Assembly: GCF_001613405.1 (NCBI RefSeq)
Contig: NZ_BDCH01000029.1
Location: 248,001 to 312,000 of the forward strand
Length of the DNA: 64,000 nt
Direction: 5' to 3'
Origin: Nocardia crassostreae
GTDB lineage: Bacteria; Actinomycetota; Actinomycetes; Mycobacteriales; Mycobacteriaceae
The notes under the pieces are model-generated. The model was not told the origin of the DNA, searched no databases, and saw only the letters and a program-made list of their open reading frames with translations. Position 1 is the stretch's first letter, and every line of letters starts with the position of its first letter. The translations under genes were made by a program, and so were the position numbers. Positions 25,833 through 35,188 of the stretch are shown here, in pieces.

Positions 25833-25988
25833 TCATTGGTGCGGGTTAGCTGAAACCGCTTGAACCCGGTTGCTGGGCGTGTGCCATGTCTCATCAAAAT
25901 AGGCGTGGCACATAGACTCTTGCCCAAAGAAGGTTTACCGTGGTACCTAGTCGGTCCGACGACGGGCCATTAGTCTGCGGAGGATTCA

Positions 25989-26624
25989 ATGAACAAGGCG
26001 GAACTGATCGATGTTCTGACCGAGAAGTTGGGTACTGACAGGCGTACGGCTACTGCGGCAGTCGAGCAGATTGTCGACACGATCGTGCGCGCGGTGAACA
26101 AAGGTCAGAGCGTCACCATCACCGGATTCGGTGTCTTCGAACAGCGTAAGCGGGCCGCTCGCGTGGCTCGTAACCCGCGCACCGGTGAAACCGTGAAGGT
26201 GAAGCCGACTTCCGTGCCGGCCTTCCGTCCGGGCGCTCAGTTCAAGGCGATCATCGCCGGTAAGCAGAAGATCGCGTCGAGCGGCCCCGCCGTGAAACGT
26301 GGTGTGGCTGCCCCGGTGTCGGGCAAGGCGGGCGCCAAGAAGACCACGGCGAAGAAGACCGCGAAGAAGGCCACCAAGGCTCCGGCCAAGACCACGGCGA
26401 AGAAGGCCGCGTCGAAGGCTCCCGCCAAGAAGGCCACCGCCAAGAAGACGGCGGCGAAGAAGACGGCGGTCAAGAAGACCACGGTCAAGAAGACCACGGT
26501 CAAGGCCACCGCCAAGAAGGCTCCGGCCAAGAAGACCGCGGTCAAGAAGGTTACGGCCGCCAAGAAGACCGTGAAGAAGGCTCCGGCCAAGAAGACCGCG
26601 GCGAAGCGGACTGCCCGTCGCTGA
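25989..26624 (+). CDS. hup: HU-family DNA-binding protein with Lys/Ala-rich tail
   Basis: Nucleoid protein of the mycobacterial HupB/Hlp type. Residues 1-90 are a normal HU fold (MNKAELIDVLTEKLGT, GFGVFEQRKRAARVARNPRTG). Residues 110-211 are a histone-like tail of KKTAKKA/PAKK repeats, made by AAGAAG-rich codon runs, that binds DNA non-specifically. GAGGATTCA precedes the ATG. In mycobacteria HupB is essential or near essential and compacts DNA. The tail varies in repeat number between strains. A long perfect hairpin follows 18 bp after the stop. Confidence 0.96.
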   Translation: MNKAELIDVLTEKLGTDRRTATAAVEQIVDTIVRAVNKGQSVTITGFGVFEQRKRAARVARNPRTGETVKVKPTSVPAFRPGAQFKAIIAGKQKIASSGPAVKRGVAAPVSGKAGAKKTTAKKTAKKATKAPAKTTAKKAASKAPAKKATAKKTAAKKTAVKKTTVKKTTVKATAKKAPAKKTAVKKVTAAKKTVKKAPAKKTAAKRTARR

Positions 26625-26642
26625 CGGTTTTTCTGCAGGACG

Positions 26643-26683
26643 ACATGTGAGACGGCCCGGCCCTGCCGGGCCGTCTCACATGT
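26643..26683. terminator. perfect 19-bp inverted repeat after hup
   Basis: ACATGTGAGACGGCCCGGC and its exact complement surround CCT. There is no T tract, so it may act by structure alone or protect the hup mRNA end. Confidence 0.65.
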
Positions 26684-26814
26684 CCGGGGCCGAATCCCGG
26701 CGTCCCCGGCGGATTCCCGGCGCCGCTACGGCCCGCCAGGACGCCCTGTGCGCCGCGAAACTCACTCCGCCCCGGTGGCAGCCGCCGCGAGCGTCGGAGC
26801 GGCCGCAAATCGGT

Positions 26815-27675
26815 CCTGATCGGCCGGAAGCCCTGCGGCCGGGCGAAATCCGGCCCGTGACCGGCCGAATGCCGTGCGGCGAGGGTGAATCCGATCTTCG
26901 ATCCGGGCTTTGGAAATGGTCGATTATGGCCCGGAATCCGGCCCTCGAGCGGCCGGAAGTCCGGTGTGCGGGCACGAATTCGATCTTCAACCGAGAAGTA
27001 GCCAAACACGGCCCTGGCGTTCGCAGGATGGCGGAATACGCGTGCAACCGGCCGAATGTCCGACCGGCCGAATGATTTCGGACGATTCCCCGCATGCGGC
27101 GAAAATCATCTGATGTTTACCGAAATCCGGCCTCTGACGGGCCGGATGCCGTCCGGGAGGCGGCCGGAAGTCACAGGGCGGCGGGGGATCTGAGCATCCG
27201 GGGGCACGCCCGATTCCGAAGTCCCCAGCCGAATGGTGAGATCCACGCCGCGACCGGCCGAATGTCGTGGGGCGGCCGTGGATCCGGGCCGCGGGCAGCG
27301 GTCCCGGAATCCCGCGATCGGCAGCGGATCCGGCCTGTGACCGGCCGGAGGCCATGCGGGGCGGTGGAATTCGATCTTCATGGGGAGCGGAGATCGCTCC
27401 CGATTCGGCGGCGAACTCGGGCTGTGACCGGCCGAGGGTGGTCCGGAGCCGCGCGGTTCCGGCCTCTGACCGACCGGAACCTCTGCGGGGCGGTGTAATT
27501 CGATCTTCAGGCGGATCGGGAACCGGCGCCGGTGTGCCGCCGAATCCCGGCCGTGACCGGCCCGATGTGTCCCGAGCCGGTCGGCTTTCGGCCCTGCGGC
27601 GGGGTGGGAAATCCTCGGCGGGGGAGGGGAATCCGGCGTTTGACCGGCCGGATGCCGTGCGGGGAGGGGAATTAC
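26815..27675. repeat. degenerate repeat array between hup and mutT1
   Basis: About eleven imperfect copies of a core that reads roughly ATCCGGCCTGTGACCGGCC and then GATGCCGTGCGGGGCGG, often followed by GAATTCGATCTTCA. Clear copies start near 26815, 26850, 26936, 27043, 27125, 27250, 27328, 27415, 27458, 27543 and 27630. Spacing varies from about 35 to 130 bp. Open frames here have no family resemblance, so I treat the whole stretch from 26684 to 27671 as non-coding. The last copy runs into the mutT1 stop codon. Confidence 0.75.
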
Positions 27676-28631
27676 ACGCGTGGGATATCGGGGGAGACGA
27701 GAATGCGGTCGAGGTGGTCGGCGGCGACCAACCGGCCCTTGTAGAGCGACAGCACCCAGACGCTGCCCTTGCGATTGCGCGCCGCGGGCAGGGTCAGGCC
27801 GTCTTCGGCCGCCCAGGAGTCGAGGAGGTCGGGAATCACCTTGCCCTGGCTGCAGATCACCTGGACCGTGGGGTCGGTGCCCAGCTCCCGGGCGCGGGCG
27901 AGGGCCGCCGCGGGGGCTGCGGCATAACCGGATTCGGAGAACAGCGGGTCGAGTTTGATGTCGACCCCCAGCGCCTCGGCCACGGGGGTCACGGTTTGGA
28001 CACAGCGCAGCGGTGGGGCGGAGTAGATTTCGGCGGCGCCGAAGGCGAGCAGGTTCGGGACCAGGTCGCGAGCCTGTGCGCGACCGGCCTTTTCGAGCGG
28101 CCGATCGTCGTCGGGGCCGTGGAAGCGGTCGCGGCGGCCCGCCTTGCCGTGCCGGACCAGCAGCAGGTTCACGGTATCGGCGGGCAGGCGCAGGAAATTG
28201 CGGACGATGGAGCGGTCCATGGGGTACGACAGCGCATCCATGAGGCCGTCCAGGCCGCACCACACGAGTTCGTCGACCTCGGAGTTGGACTCGAACGCGC
28301 CGTTGAGCACGTGGGCGGCCCAGTAGTCGACCCGCTTGAGCTTGCGGTGGCCGGTGACCGGATAGGTCACGTGGCCCAGATAGCGGCCCAGGCGCGAATT
28401 CAGGCCGGTTTCCTCCGCCACCTCGCGCACCGCCGCCACGGCCGGGGTCTCACCGGGATCCAATTTGCCCTTGGGCAGCGACCAGTCGTCGTACTTGGGC
28501 CGGTGCACCATGGCGATCTCGATGCCGCCGTCGCGGGCGTAGCGCCAGAGCACCGCACCGGCGGCGAGGGTATTGGCGCTGACTTTCGGGTCGTTCAGCG
28601 CCGCGGCCGGATCGGAACTCGACTTGTTCAC
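27672..28631 (-). CDS. mutT1: Nudix hydrolase with histidine phosphatase domain (MutT1)
   Basis: 319 aa in two domains. The N-terminal Nudix domain (residues 15-150) holds SLPKGKLDPGE and REVAEETGL of the Nudix box. The C-terminal histidine phosphatase domain holds VNLLLVRHGKAGRR and the late VQVICSQGKVI. MutT1 hydrolyses 8-oxo-GTP, 8-oxo-dGTP and diadenosine polyphosphates, keeping oxidised guanine out of DNA and RNA. It overlaps the upstream ppk1 by 4 bp (ATGA), so the two are co-translated, as in mycobacteria (Rv2985-Rv2984). The TAA stop lies inside the last repeat copy. Confidence 0.94.
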   Translation of the reverse strand: MNKSSSDPAAALNDPKVSANTLAAGAVLWRYARDGGIEIAMVHRPKYDDWSLPKGKLDPGETPAVAAVREVAEETGLNSRLGRYLGHVTYPVTGHRKLKRVDYWAAHVLNGAFESNSEVDELVWCGLDGLMDALSYPMDRSIVRNFLRLPADTVNLLLVRHGKAGRRDRFHGPDDDRPLEKAGRAQARDLVPNLLAFGAAEIYSAPPLRCVQTVTPVAEALGVDIKLDPLFSESGYAAAPAAALARARELGTDPTVQVICSQGKVIPDLLDSWAAEDGLTLPAARNRKGSVWVLSLYKGRLVAADHLDRILVSPDIPRV

Positions 28632-30841
28632 CGGCGGTCCGGACGTCGCAGTCTCATCAGGTACTCCTGGTGATCCCGGATCTGCTCACCGGGCACATCG
28701 GGATCGGGTTGGGCGGCCCAGCTGCCGTCGGGTTGCAGCACCCAGCAGCGGGTGGTCTCCGACAGCGCGGAGTCGAAGACCGCGCCGAGCTGATCGGCCA
28801 GGCGCGGATCCTTCACCTGGGCCAGCACTTCCACGCGCCGGTCCAGATTGCGGTGCATCATGTCGGCGCTGCCGATCCAGTACTCGTTCTGCGCCTCGAA
28901 GTGCAGGATGCGCGAATGTTCCAGGTAGCGGCCGAGAATCGAGCGCACCTCGATGTTGTCGCTCATACCGGGCACGCCCGGGCGCAGGCCGCAGATGCCG
29001 CGGACCACGATCTGCACCGACACGCCCGCCTGGGAGGCCCGGTACAGCGCGTCGATGATCTGCTCGTCGACGATGGCGTTGGCCTTCAGCCGGATTCGCG
29101 CCTGCTCGCCCTGGGCGGCGAGTTCGACCTCACGTTCGATCCGCTCGATGATTCCGGCGCGCACGCCGCTGGGCGCGACCAGGAGATTGCGGTAGTTGGC
29201 CTTTCGCGAGTACCCGGTCAGCGAGTTGAACAGGTCGGTCAGGTCGGCGCCGGTCTCCGGTGCGGCCGTGAGCAATCCGACGTCCTCGTACAGCCGCGCG
29301 GTCTTCGGGTTGTAATTGCCGGTGCCGATGTGGCAGTAGCGACGGATGGTGGCGCCTTCACGGCGCACCACCAGGCAGGTCTTGCAGTGCGTCTTGAGCC
29401 CGACCAGGCCGTAGACCACGTGCACGCCCGCCTGCTCCAGCGCGCGCGCCCATTTGATATTGGCCTGTTCGTCGAAGCGGGCCTTGACCTCCACCAGCGC
29501 CACCACCTGCTTACCGGCCTCGGCGGCGTCGATGAGGGCGTTGACGATGGGGGAGTCGCCGGAGGTGCGGTACAGGGTCTGCTTGATGGCCAGTACCTGC
29601 GGATCGGCGGCGGCCTGTTCGATGAACCGCTGCACGCTGGTGGAGAACGAGTCGTAGGGGTGATGCACCAGCACATCGCCCTCGCGCAGGGCGGCGAAAA
29701 CGTTTCGGGGCGTTTCCCGTTCGCCGAAGGCGGGCGGGGTGGCGGGGACGTACGGCGCGTCCTTGAGATTGGGCCGTTCCACGCCGTATACCTGCCACAG
29801 GCAGGACAGATCCAGCAGGTCGGGCACCTGGATGACGTCGGCCGGGTCGACGTCGAGCTCGCGCAGCAGCAGATCGAGCATGTGCTCGGTCATATCGTCG
29901 GAGACCTCGAGGCGCACCGGCGAGCCGAAGCGGCGGCGGGCGAGTTCGCGTTCCAGGGCCTGCAGCAGGTCCTCGTCGCGATCCTCCTCGACCTCGAGAT
30001 CTGCATTGCGGGTGATCCGGAACGAATGGTGTTCCACCACTTCCATTCCCGGGAACAGCTGTTCGAGGTGCGCGGCGATGAGCTCTTCCATGGGCAGGAA
30101 GGCGGCCATGCTGGAAGCCTGTGCGGCAGCGGAATCGCGGACCGCGGAGTTGCCGTCGCGCCCGGCCGCGGCCACGGTGCGGCGCACGCGCACGAAGCGA
30201 TCGACATTGTCGGGCACCTTGACTCGGGCGAAGTGTTCGCCGCCGGTCACCGAATCCTTCACCGTCACGGCGAGATTCAGGCTCAGCCCACTGATGTAGG
30301 GGAACGGGTGCGCGGGATCGACGGCCAGGGGGGTCAGCACCGGGAAGACCTGGTCCTGGAAGTAGCCCGACAGACGCTGCTTCTCGGCGTCGTCGAGTCC
30401 GGCCCAGCGGATGATCTCGATGCCCTCGGTGGTGAGCGCGGGCAGCACCTGGTCGAGGAAGACGCGGGCGTGGCGGCCCGCGAGATCCTGGGTGCGGGCG
30501 GCGATCACCTCCAGCTGCGCGGTGGGCGAGAGCCCGTCCGCCGAGCGAACCGACAGCCCGGTTTCAGCGCGCCGCTTCAATCCGGCAACCCGCACCATGT
30601 AGAACTCGTCGAGGTTCGAGGCGAAGATCGCGAGGAACTTCGCGCGCTCCAGCAAGGGCTGCGAGGTGTCCTCCGCCAGCGCCAGCACCCGGGCATTGAA
30701 GTCGAGCCAGCTCAGTTCCCGGTTCACGTACCGGTCCCGCGGCAACCGCGTCTGGGCGGCGGTGGGCGGTGGGGTCGCCGCGGGCGGCGCCGCGGGTCGT
30801 AGCGGTGTTTGCTTCACGGTTTCCGTATCGCTCACTCTCAC
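28628..30841 (-). CDS. ppk1: polyphosphate kinase 1
   Basis: Makes polyphosphate from ATP, reversibly, by way of a phospho-His. About 737 aa. Key sites: YVNRELSWLDFNARVLALAE at the start, KARFDEQANIKWARALEQAG, GLKTHCKTCLVVRREG, and the phospho-histidine motif CHIGTGNYNPKTARLYED. PLD-like repeats fill the C-terminal half. AAGGA is six bases before GTG 30841, so I prefer it to ATG 30847. Translation is coupled to mutT1. Polyphosphate is linked to stress and persistence in relatives. Confidence 0.94.
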   Translation of the reverse strand: MRVSDTETVKQTPLRPAAPPAATPPPTAAQTRLPRDRYVNRELSWLDFNARVLALAEDTSQPLLERAKFLAIFASNLDEFYMVRVAGLKRRAETGLSVRSADGLSPTAQLEVIAARTQDLAGRHARVFLDQVLPALTTEGIEIIRWAGLDDAEKQRLSGYFQDQVFPVLTPLAVDPAHPFPYISGLSLNLAVTVKDSVTGGEHFARVKVPDNVDRFVRVRRTVAAAGRDGNSAVRDSAAAQASSMAAFLPMEELIAAHLEQLFPGMEVVEHHSFRITRNADLEVEEDRDEDLLQALERELARRRFGSPVRLEVSDDMTEHMLDLLLRELDVDPADVIQVPDLLDLSCLWQVYGVERPNLKDAPYVPATPPAFGERETPRNVFAALREGDVLVHHPYDSFSTSVQRFIEQAAADPQVLAIKQTLYRTSGDSPIVNALIDAAEAGKQVVALVEVKARFDEQANIKWARALEQAGVHVVYGLVGLKTHCKTCLVVRREGATIRRYCHIGTGNYNPKTARLYEDVGLLTAAPETGADLTDLFNSLTGYSRKANYRNLLVAPSGVRAGIIERIEREVELAAQGEQARIRLKANAIVDEQIIDALYRASQAGVSVQIVVRGICGLRPGVPGMSDNIEVRSILGRYLEHSRILHFEAQNEYWIGSADMMHRNLDRRVEVLAQVKDPRLADQLGAVFDSALSETTRCWVLQPDGSWAAQPDPDVPGEQIRDHQEYLMRLRRPDRR

Positions 30842-30909
30842 GATCATTCCTTATGTCCCGTATGTCGCGCCGACGTGACACCGTCCATTGCAGCGCACAT
30901 CACGCCGGG

Positions 30910-31644
30910 TCAGCACATCGACGACCCGGCTCGGCGGACTTGTTTCGCTCCTTGACACGCCCGCGACACGCTGATTTCACGCAATAGCGTCCCGGTGGCC
31001 TCGCCGACTCCGAGCGCTTCGGCGCGCTCCAGATCGGCCGCGGTGTCCACGTCCTGGCGCAGGCCCGGCCACGCGCCGAGCAACTCCACAGCACCCGCCG
31101 CGATATGGCGGCGGGCCGAATCCGGGCCGAAGAGCGGGTCGAGCGGCGCGGATCCGTCGCAGACGAGCAGGGCGACGGTGCCGCTGCCCTCGTGATCGGC
31201 CACCACCGAGCGGCGATGCGGGGCGGCGGCCAGCATGTCGGACAGTTCGTGCGGGCGCAGAGCGGGCAGATCGGCTTGCAGCGCAAGCAGATCGACCGCA
31301 CCGTGCCGGAGGCGGACCGCCGCGGCGGCCGCGGACAGGGCGGCGTTCAGGCCGCCGGTCGGATGATCATGCGGTTCGGGGTGCACGTGCGCGCCGAGCT
31401 CGCTCACCACATCGGTGACGGCCGGATCCGGGGTCACCACGGTGACGCTGGCAATGCCGTGCGTCGCGACGGCCGCTGTCACCGTATCCGCGAGCATGGC
31501 CAGCACCAGTCGCGACCGATCGTGCGGATGTAATCGATCGGACAGTCGGCTCTTGGCCTGGCCCAGGCTCTTGACGGCGATCACGGCGTGCACGGACGGG
31601 CGGTGGGTTGCGCCATTCGTGTATTCGGAGCGGGCCGCGGACAT
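30910..31644 (-). CDS. cofC: phosphoenolpyruvate/2-phospho-L-lactate guanylyltransferase of F420 synthesis
   Basis: 244 aa, nucleotidyltransferase fold; VHAVIAVKSLGQAKSRL at the start binds GTP, and LLALQADLPALRP carries a metal-binding Asp. In mycobacteria the same gene (fbiD, Rv2983) activates phosphoenolpyruvate with GTP to begin the F420 side chain. It lies between ppk1 and gpsA exactly as there. The ATG at 31644 (MSAARSEYTNG) is chosen; the frame is open upstream to 31893 without family residues. Confidence 0.9.
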   Translation of the reverse strand: MSAARSEYTNGATHRPSVHAVIAVKSLGQAKSRLSDRLHPHDRSRLVLAMLADTVTAAVATHGIASVTVVTPDPAVTDVVSELGAHVHPEPHDHPTGGLNAALSAAAAAVRLRHGAVDLLALQADLPALRPHELSDMLAAAPHRRSVVADHEGSGTVALLVCDGSAPLDPLFGPDSARRHIAAGAVELLGAWPGLRQDVDTAADLERAEALGVGEATGTLLREISVSRACQGAKQVRRAGSSMC

Positions 31645-31761
31645 ATCGGAATCCTCCCACTCCAAGGTGACCGGCGGGTGAGCGGGCGTCGGACTCGCGC
31701 CCAGATTCGGAGGTTTGTGGTGCTCGGCATGCCGTACCGTGCACCCGCTTATATTGGGCTG

Positions 31762-32757
31762 ATGGCTAGGGCTGCAGTGATGGGGTCGGGTTCCTGGGGG
31801 ACCGCGCTCGCGAAGGTGTTGGCAGAGGCCGGAACCGAGGTCACCATGTGGGCTCGGCGGCCGGAGGTGGCGAAGGCGATCACGTCCGAGCACCGCAATC
31901 CCTCGTATCTGACGGAGGTGGAACTGCCGCCCATCGCGGCGACCGATGATCCGGCGCTCGCCTTGGCCGGGGCCGACATCGTGGTGCTGGCGGTGCCCTC
32001 ACAGACCTTGCGCCCGAATCTCGCGGCCTGGCGGGACATCATCCCCGCCGACTCCACCCTGGTGAGCGTGGCCAAGGGCATCGAGACCGGCACGCTGCTG
32101 CGCATGAGCCAGGTGATCGCCGAGGTGAGCGGCGCCGACCCGAGCCGGGTCGCGGTGCTGTCCGGGCCGAATCTGGCCGACGAGATCGCGGCGCGGCAAC
32201 CGGCCGCCACCGTGGTCGCCTGCACCGACACCGCGCGCGCCGAGGCCGTGCAGCACGCCATCGCCACCGGCTACTTCCGGCCGTACACCAATTCCGATGT
32301 GATCGGCTGCGAGATCGGCGGGGCCTGCAAGAACGTCATCGCGCTGGCCTGCGGCGCCGCCTCGGGAATGGGCTTGGGCGACAACTCCATTGCCACCCTC
32401 ATCACCCGCGGCCTGGCCGAGATCATCCGCCTCGGCGTGGCCGTAGGCGCGGAACCGGTGACCTTCGCGGGCCTGGCCGGAATCGGCGATCTGGTCGCCA
32501 CCTGCACCTCGAGGCTGTCCCGCAACCGCTCCTTCGGCTACGTGCTCGGCGAGGGCGGCAGCATGGAGACCGCCCAACTGGCCACCCATGGCCAGGTCGC
32601 CGAGGGTGTGAAGTCCTGCACATCGGTGCGCGCACTGGCCGCCGCGCACGGTGTCGAGATGCCGCTCACCAATGCGGTGCACCAGGTCTGCCACGAGGGC
32701 CTCTCTGCCGAGGAAGCGGTCGGCCAACTGCTGGGGCGGCGACTCAAATCCGAGTAA
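31762..32757 (+). CDS. gpsA: glycerol-3-phosphate dehydrogenase [NAD(P)+]
   Basis: 331 aa. Reduces dihydroxyacetone phosphate to glycerol-3-phosphate for phospholipids. MARAAVMGSGSWGTALAKVL binds NAD(P); GGACKNVIALACGAASG carries the catalytic Lys; LTNAVHQVCHEGLSAEEAV is at the C-terminus. It diverges from cofC. The start ATG 31762 fits the family. A decayed copy of its own 3' end follows 50 bp later. Confidence 0.95.
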   Translation: MARAAVMGSGSWGTALAKVLAEAGTEVTMWARRPEVAKAITSEHRNPSYLTEVELPPIAATDDPALALAGADIVVLAVPSQTLRPNLAAWRDIIPADSTLVSVAKGIETGTLLRMSQVIAEVSGADPSRVAVLSGPNLADEIAARQPAATVVACTDTARAEAVQHAIATGYFRPYTNSDVIGCEIGGACKNVIALACGAASGMGLGDNSIATLITRGLAEIIRLGVAVGAEPVTFAGLAGIGDLVATCTSRLSRNRSFGYVLGEGGSMETAQLATHGQVAEGVKSCTSVRALAAAHGVEMPLTNAVHQVCHEGLSAEEAVGQLLGRRLKSE

Positions 32758-33134
32758 GCGGGCCCTCCCACCCGCCGTATCCCATGGCGCGCGGTTGTCC
32801 CGCACCGCTCACCAATGCGGTGCATGTGGTCTGCCACGAGGGACTCTCCGCCGGGGAAGCGTCTGCTGGAACCCGTGCGATCGACTGCCGTTGCTCGGCC
32901 CACTCGATGCCGGTGAGATGAGGCGTCGACCGGGGCGTTGGGCGCTCGCGGCTTATTGGAGACCGGTCTGTTTCTGTGTGGAGTGCGGGCGGTGGAGTGC
33001 GGTCGACTCGGATCGGCGTAACAACGGGCATTCCGGGCGCGACTGTGTCAGCGGGAGCTCGGCGGCCGCGGTCGCCGGGCTCTGAGTCGACCGTGTAACA
33101 CCACCGCTATCCGCGACCGGGTACGGTTCCGGGC
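32758..33134. repeat. intergenic region with a partial duplicate of the gpsA 3' end
   Basis: 32805-32861 repeats 32664-32719 of gpsA almost base for base (CACCAATGCGGTGCA, then GGTCTGCCACGAGGG and CTCTCYGCCGRGGAAGC). It has no start or useful frame. The remainder to 33134 holds no gene I can support; ddl promoter elements must lie in it. Confidence 0.8.
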
Positions 33135-34232
33135 ATGACCAACAGGATCAGGGTGGCGGTGGTTTTCGGCGGCCGGAGCAATGAGCACGGTGTTTCGTGC
33201 GTTTCGGCCCGGACCGTGCTGGGCAGCCTCGATCCCGAACGGTACGAGGCGGTTCCGATCGGGATTACGCAGGACGGCACCTGGGTGCTGGCCAGTGGCG
33301 ATCCGCGCGAGCTGACGCGCACCGAGCGCGGGCTACCGGCCGTGACCGGTGCGGGCACCGAACTGACCCTGAGCGCGGACCCGTCTCGGTCCGGCGCGTT
33401 GGTTCCCCTCGACGGCGCCGATACCGTGCTCGGCGGCGTCGATGTGGTGTTCCCGGTGCTGCACGGCGCTTTCGGTGAGGACGGCACCATCCAGGGTCTG
33501 CTGGAACTGGCCGGGATTCCCTATGTGGGTCCGGGCGTGCTGGCCAGCGCGGCCGGGATGGACAAGGAGTTCACCAAGAAACTCCTTGCCGCCGAAGGAC
33601 TTCCGATCGGCGTGCAGGTGGTGCTGCGCCCCGGTGTGCCGACGCTGTCCGAGGACGACAAGGCGCGCCTCGGCCTGCCGGTCTTCGTGAAGCCCGCGCG
33701 TGGCGGATCCTCCATCGGCATTACCAAGGTGGACGGCTGGGACGAGCTCGAGGCTGCCATTGCCGTTGCGCGCCAGGTGGATCCGAAGGTGATCATCGAG
33801 GCGGGCATTGTCGGGCGCGAGGTCGAATGCGGAGTGCTCGAGTTTCCGGACGGGCGGGTGCAGGCCAGTGTGGTGGCCGAGATCCGCATGCCGGAGAAAA
33901 GCTCCGACGGCCCGGAGTTCTATGACTTCGATACCAAATATCTCGACGATGTCTGCGAGTTCGATGTTCCGGCCAAGCTGGACGACGATGTGGCGCAACA
34001 GGTTCGGGATATCGCGGTACAGGCATTTCGGGCCCTGGACTGCCAGGGACTGGCGCGGGTGGACTTCTTCGTGACCGAGCAAGGGCCGGTCATCAACGAG
34101 ATCAACACCATGCCGGGGTTCACGGCGATCTCCATGTACCCGCGCATGTGGGATGCCACGGGGATCGATAACAAGACGTTGGTGAGCACGTTGATCGAGA
34201 CCGCCCTGGCGCGCGGCACCGGCCTGTGCTGA
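33135..34232 (+). CDS. ddl: D-alanine--D-alanine ligase
   Basis: 365 aa, ATP-grasp enzyme that makes the D-Ala-D-Ala dipeptide of peptidoglycan. VAVVFGGRSNEHGVSCVSA opens it; FPVLHGAFGEDGTIQGLLE, VFVKPARGGSSIGITKV and FFVTEQGPVINEINTMPGF carry the ATP and Mg sites. Target of D-cycloserine in mycobacteria. Position next to gpsA is conserved. The ATG at 33135 follows GGTTCCGGGC, a weak ribosome site, but the N-terminus matches the family. Confidence 0.96.
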   Translation: MTNRIRVAVVFGGRSNEHGVSCVSARTVLGSLDPERYEAVPIGITQDGTWVLASGDPRELTRTERGLPAVTGAGTELTLSADPSRSGALVPLDGADTVLGGVDVVFPVLHGAFGEDGTIQGLLELAGIPYVGPGVLASAAGMDKEFTKKLLAAEGLPIGVQVVLRPGVPTLSEDDKARLGLPVFVKPARGGSSIGITKVDGWDELEAAIAVARQVDPKVIIEAGIVGREVECGVLEFPDGRVQASVVAEIRMPEKSSDGPEFYDFDTKYLDDVCEFDVPAKLDDDVAQQVRDIAVQAFRALDCQGLARVDFFVTEQGPVINEINTMPGFTAISMYPRMWDATGIDNKTLVSTLIETALARGTGLC

Positions 34233-34267
34233 CGAATCGAGCTCCCGTCCGCGCGGCGGGAGCTCGG

Positions 34268-34738
34268 TCAGTGTTCGCGCGGTATCGCCAGGTCTATGGT
34301 GTCGGCGGTGGTGCGCGCCCATTCGCTGACCGCGGCGATGTATTCGCCTGCGGGGCGGGTGACGATATCGGCGGCGGTCATCGGCCATACGGTTGGCCAG
34401 CGGGGGTCCACTGCGGAGCGGTCGCCCGGTTGGGGGTTGTTGACCTTCACGTCGCGGAAGGCGCGTCGGACGTCGATGCGCAGGTTCGCGATGGGAATCG
34501 GGTTGCGCACCATGCGCGTCAGCTGAATGCGTAGTCCGGCCGTCGCTTCCGGTGTCATTCGTGACGGGTGCTGCACTTGGAACGATGCGATGGCGAAGAA
34601 GGGTGCGCGCAGGCTGTCCTCGCTGCCGTCCAGGACCCGCCACTCGATCTCGAGCAACTCCGGAATCCGGTCGGCGCAGTCGCCGGACTCGGGTAGCGCG
34701 GCGCCGCATTCCCGGCAGCGCCCAGCTGTTGCGGTCAT
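34268..34738 (-). CDS. DUF5946-like cysteine-containing protein
   Basis: 156 aa from ATG 34738 (MTATAGRCRECGAALPESG); a start four codons earlier is possible. An early CRECG...DC cluster may bind metal. It continues FFAIASFQVQHPSRMTPEA and ends with a helical segment (YIAAVSEWARTTADTI). This matches the DUF5946 group as I remember it; function unknown. It is divergent to the small membrane protein gene and converges on ddl. Confidence 0.65.
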   Translation of the reverse strand: MTATAGRCRECGAALPESGDCADRIPELLEIEWRVLDGSEDSLRAPFFAIASFQVQHPSRMTPEATAGLRIQLTRMVRNPIPIANLRIDVRRAFRDVKVNNPQPGDRSAVDPRWPTVWPMTAADIVTRPAGEYIAAVSEWARTTADTIDLAIPREH

Positions 34739-34817
34739 ACCGGTGAGCATGGCACTTTCGGGCCACGCCGCGCAGCCCGCTATCGGCGCGTCCGCGCGTA
34801 CTCTCGGTGAGGTGATC

Positions 34818-35111
34818 GTGGCCATGACGATTCCCGGGCTGGCACTGCTGATTATCGCGATAGCTTTCGCCGAGGTGGCCTACCGCAAACTGACCGGCCG
34901 GACCGTCCTGCCCTGGATGCGCCACATTGACGGCCCGCGCAGCGCCGCGGGCATCGGCTTCGAACAGTTCGATGCCCTCTTCAGCTCCGGCAAACAGGCC
35001 GAATTCGAACAACGCCAATCCGTCCTCATGCACCGCGAGAACCCCGGCGACGGCGTCGACGGCATCGACGTCGACCTCACCTCCGGCAAAGCCGTCCTCC
35101 GCAAGGTCTGA
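34818..35111 (+). CDS. small protein with one N-terminal membrane helix
   Basis: About 97 aa. The N-terminus IPGLALLIIAIAFAEVAYRKL is a signal anchor; the remainder is cytoplasmic or exported and polar, with FEQFDALFSSGKQAEFEQRQ. It resembles DUF6191-type actinobacterial proteins. GAGG is five bases before GTG 34818; ATG 34824 is an equally possible start. No function can be assigned. Confidence 0.6.
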   Translation: MAMTIPGLALLIIAIAFAEVAYRKLTGRTVLPWMRHIDGPRSAAGIGFEQFDALFSSGKQAEFEQRQSVLMHRENPGDGVDGIDVDLTSGKAVLRKV

Positions 35112-35188
35112 AACGACCACGACCGGGAACTGATGGCGGAGGCTACTCGGCCGATGCCGCCACCACTTCCCGGTGATCGCCTGTCCAG

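Noticed and set aside
26299..26574. Arg/Pro-rich open frames across the hup tail
   Set aside because: They are frame-shifted readings of the Lys/Ala repeat of hup.
26815..27675. CRISPR array
   Set aside because: Copies are degenerate, spacing is irregular, and no cas gene is nearby.
28670..30802. 710-codon open frame opposite ppk1
   Set aside because: Shadow of a GC-rich gene; composition is typical of antisense frames and no motif is present. The same holds for the long frames opposite metE, recG, the metallo-hydrolase and pyc.
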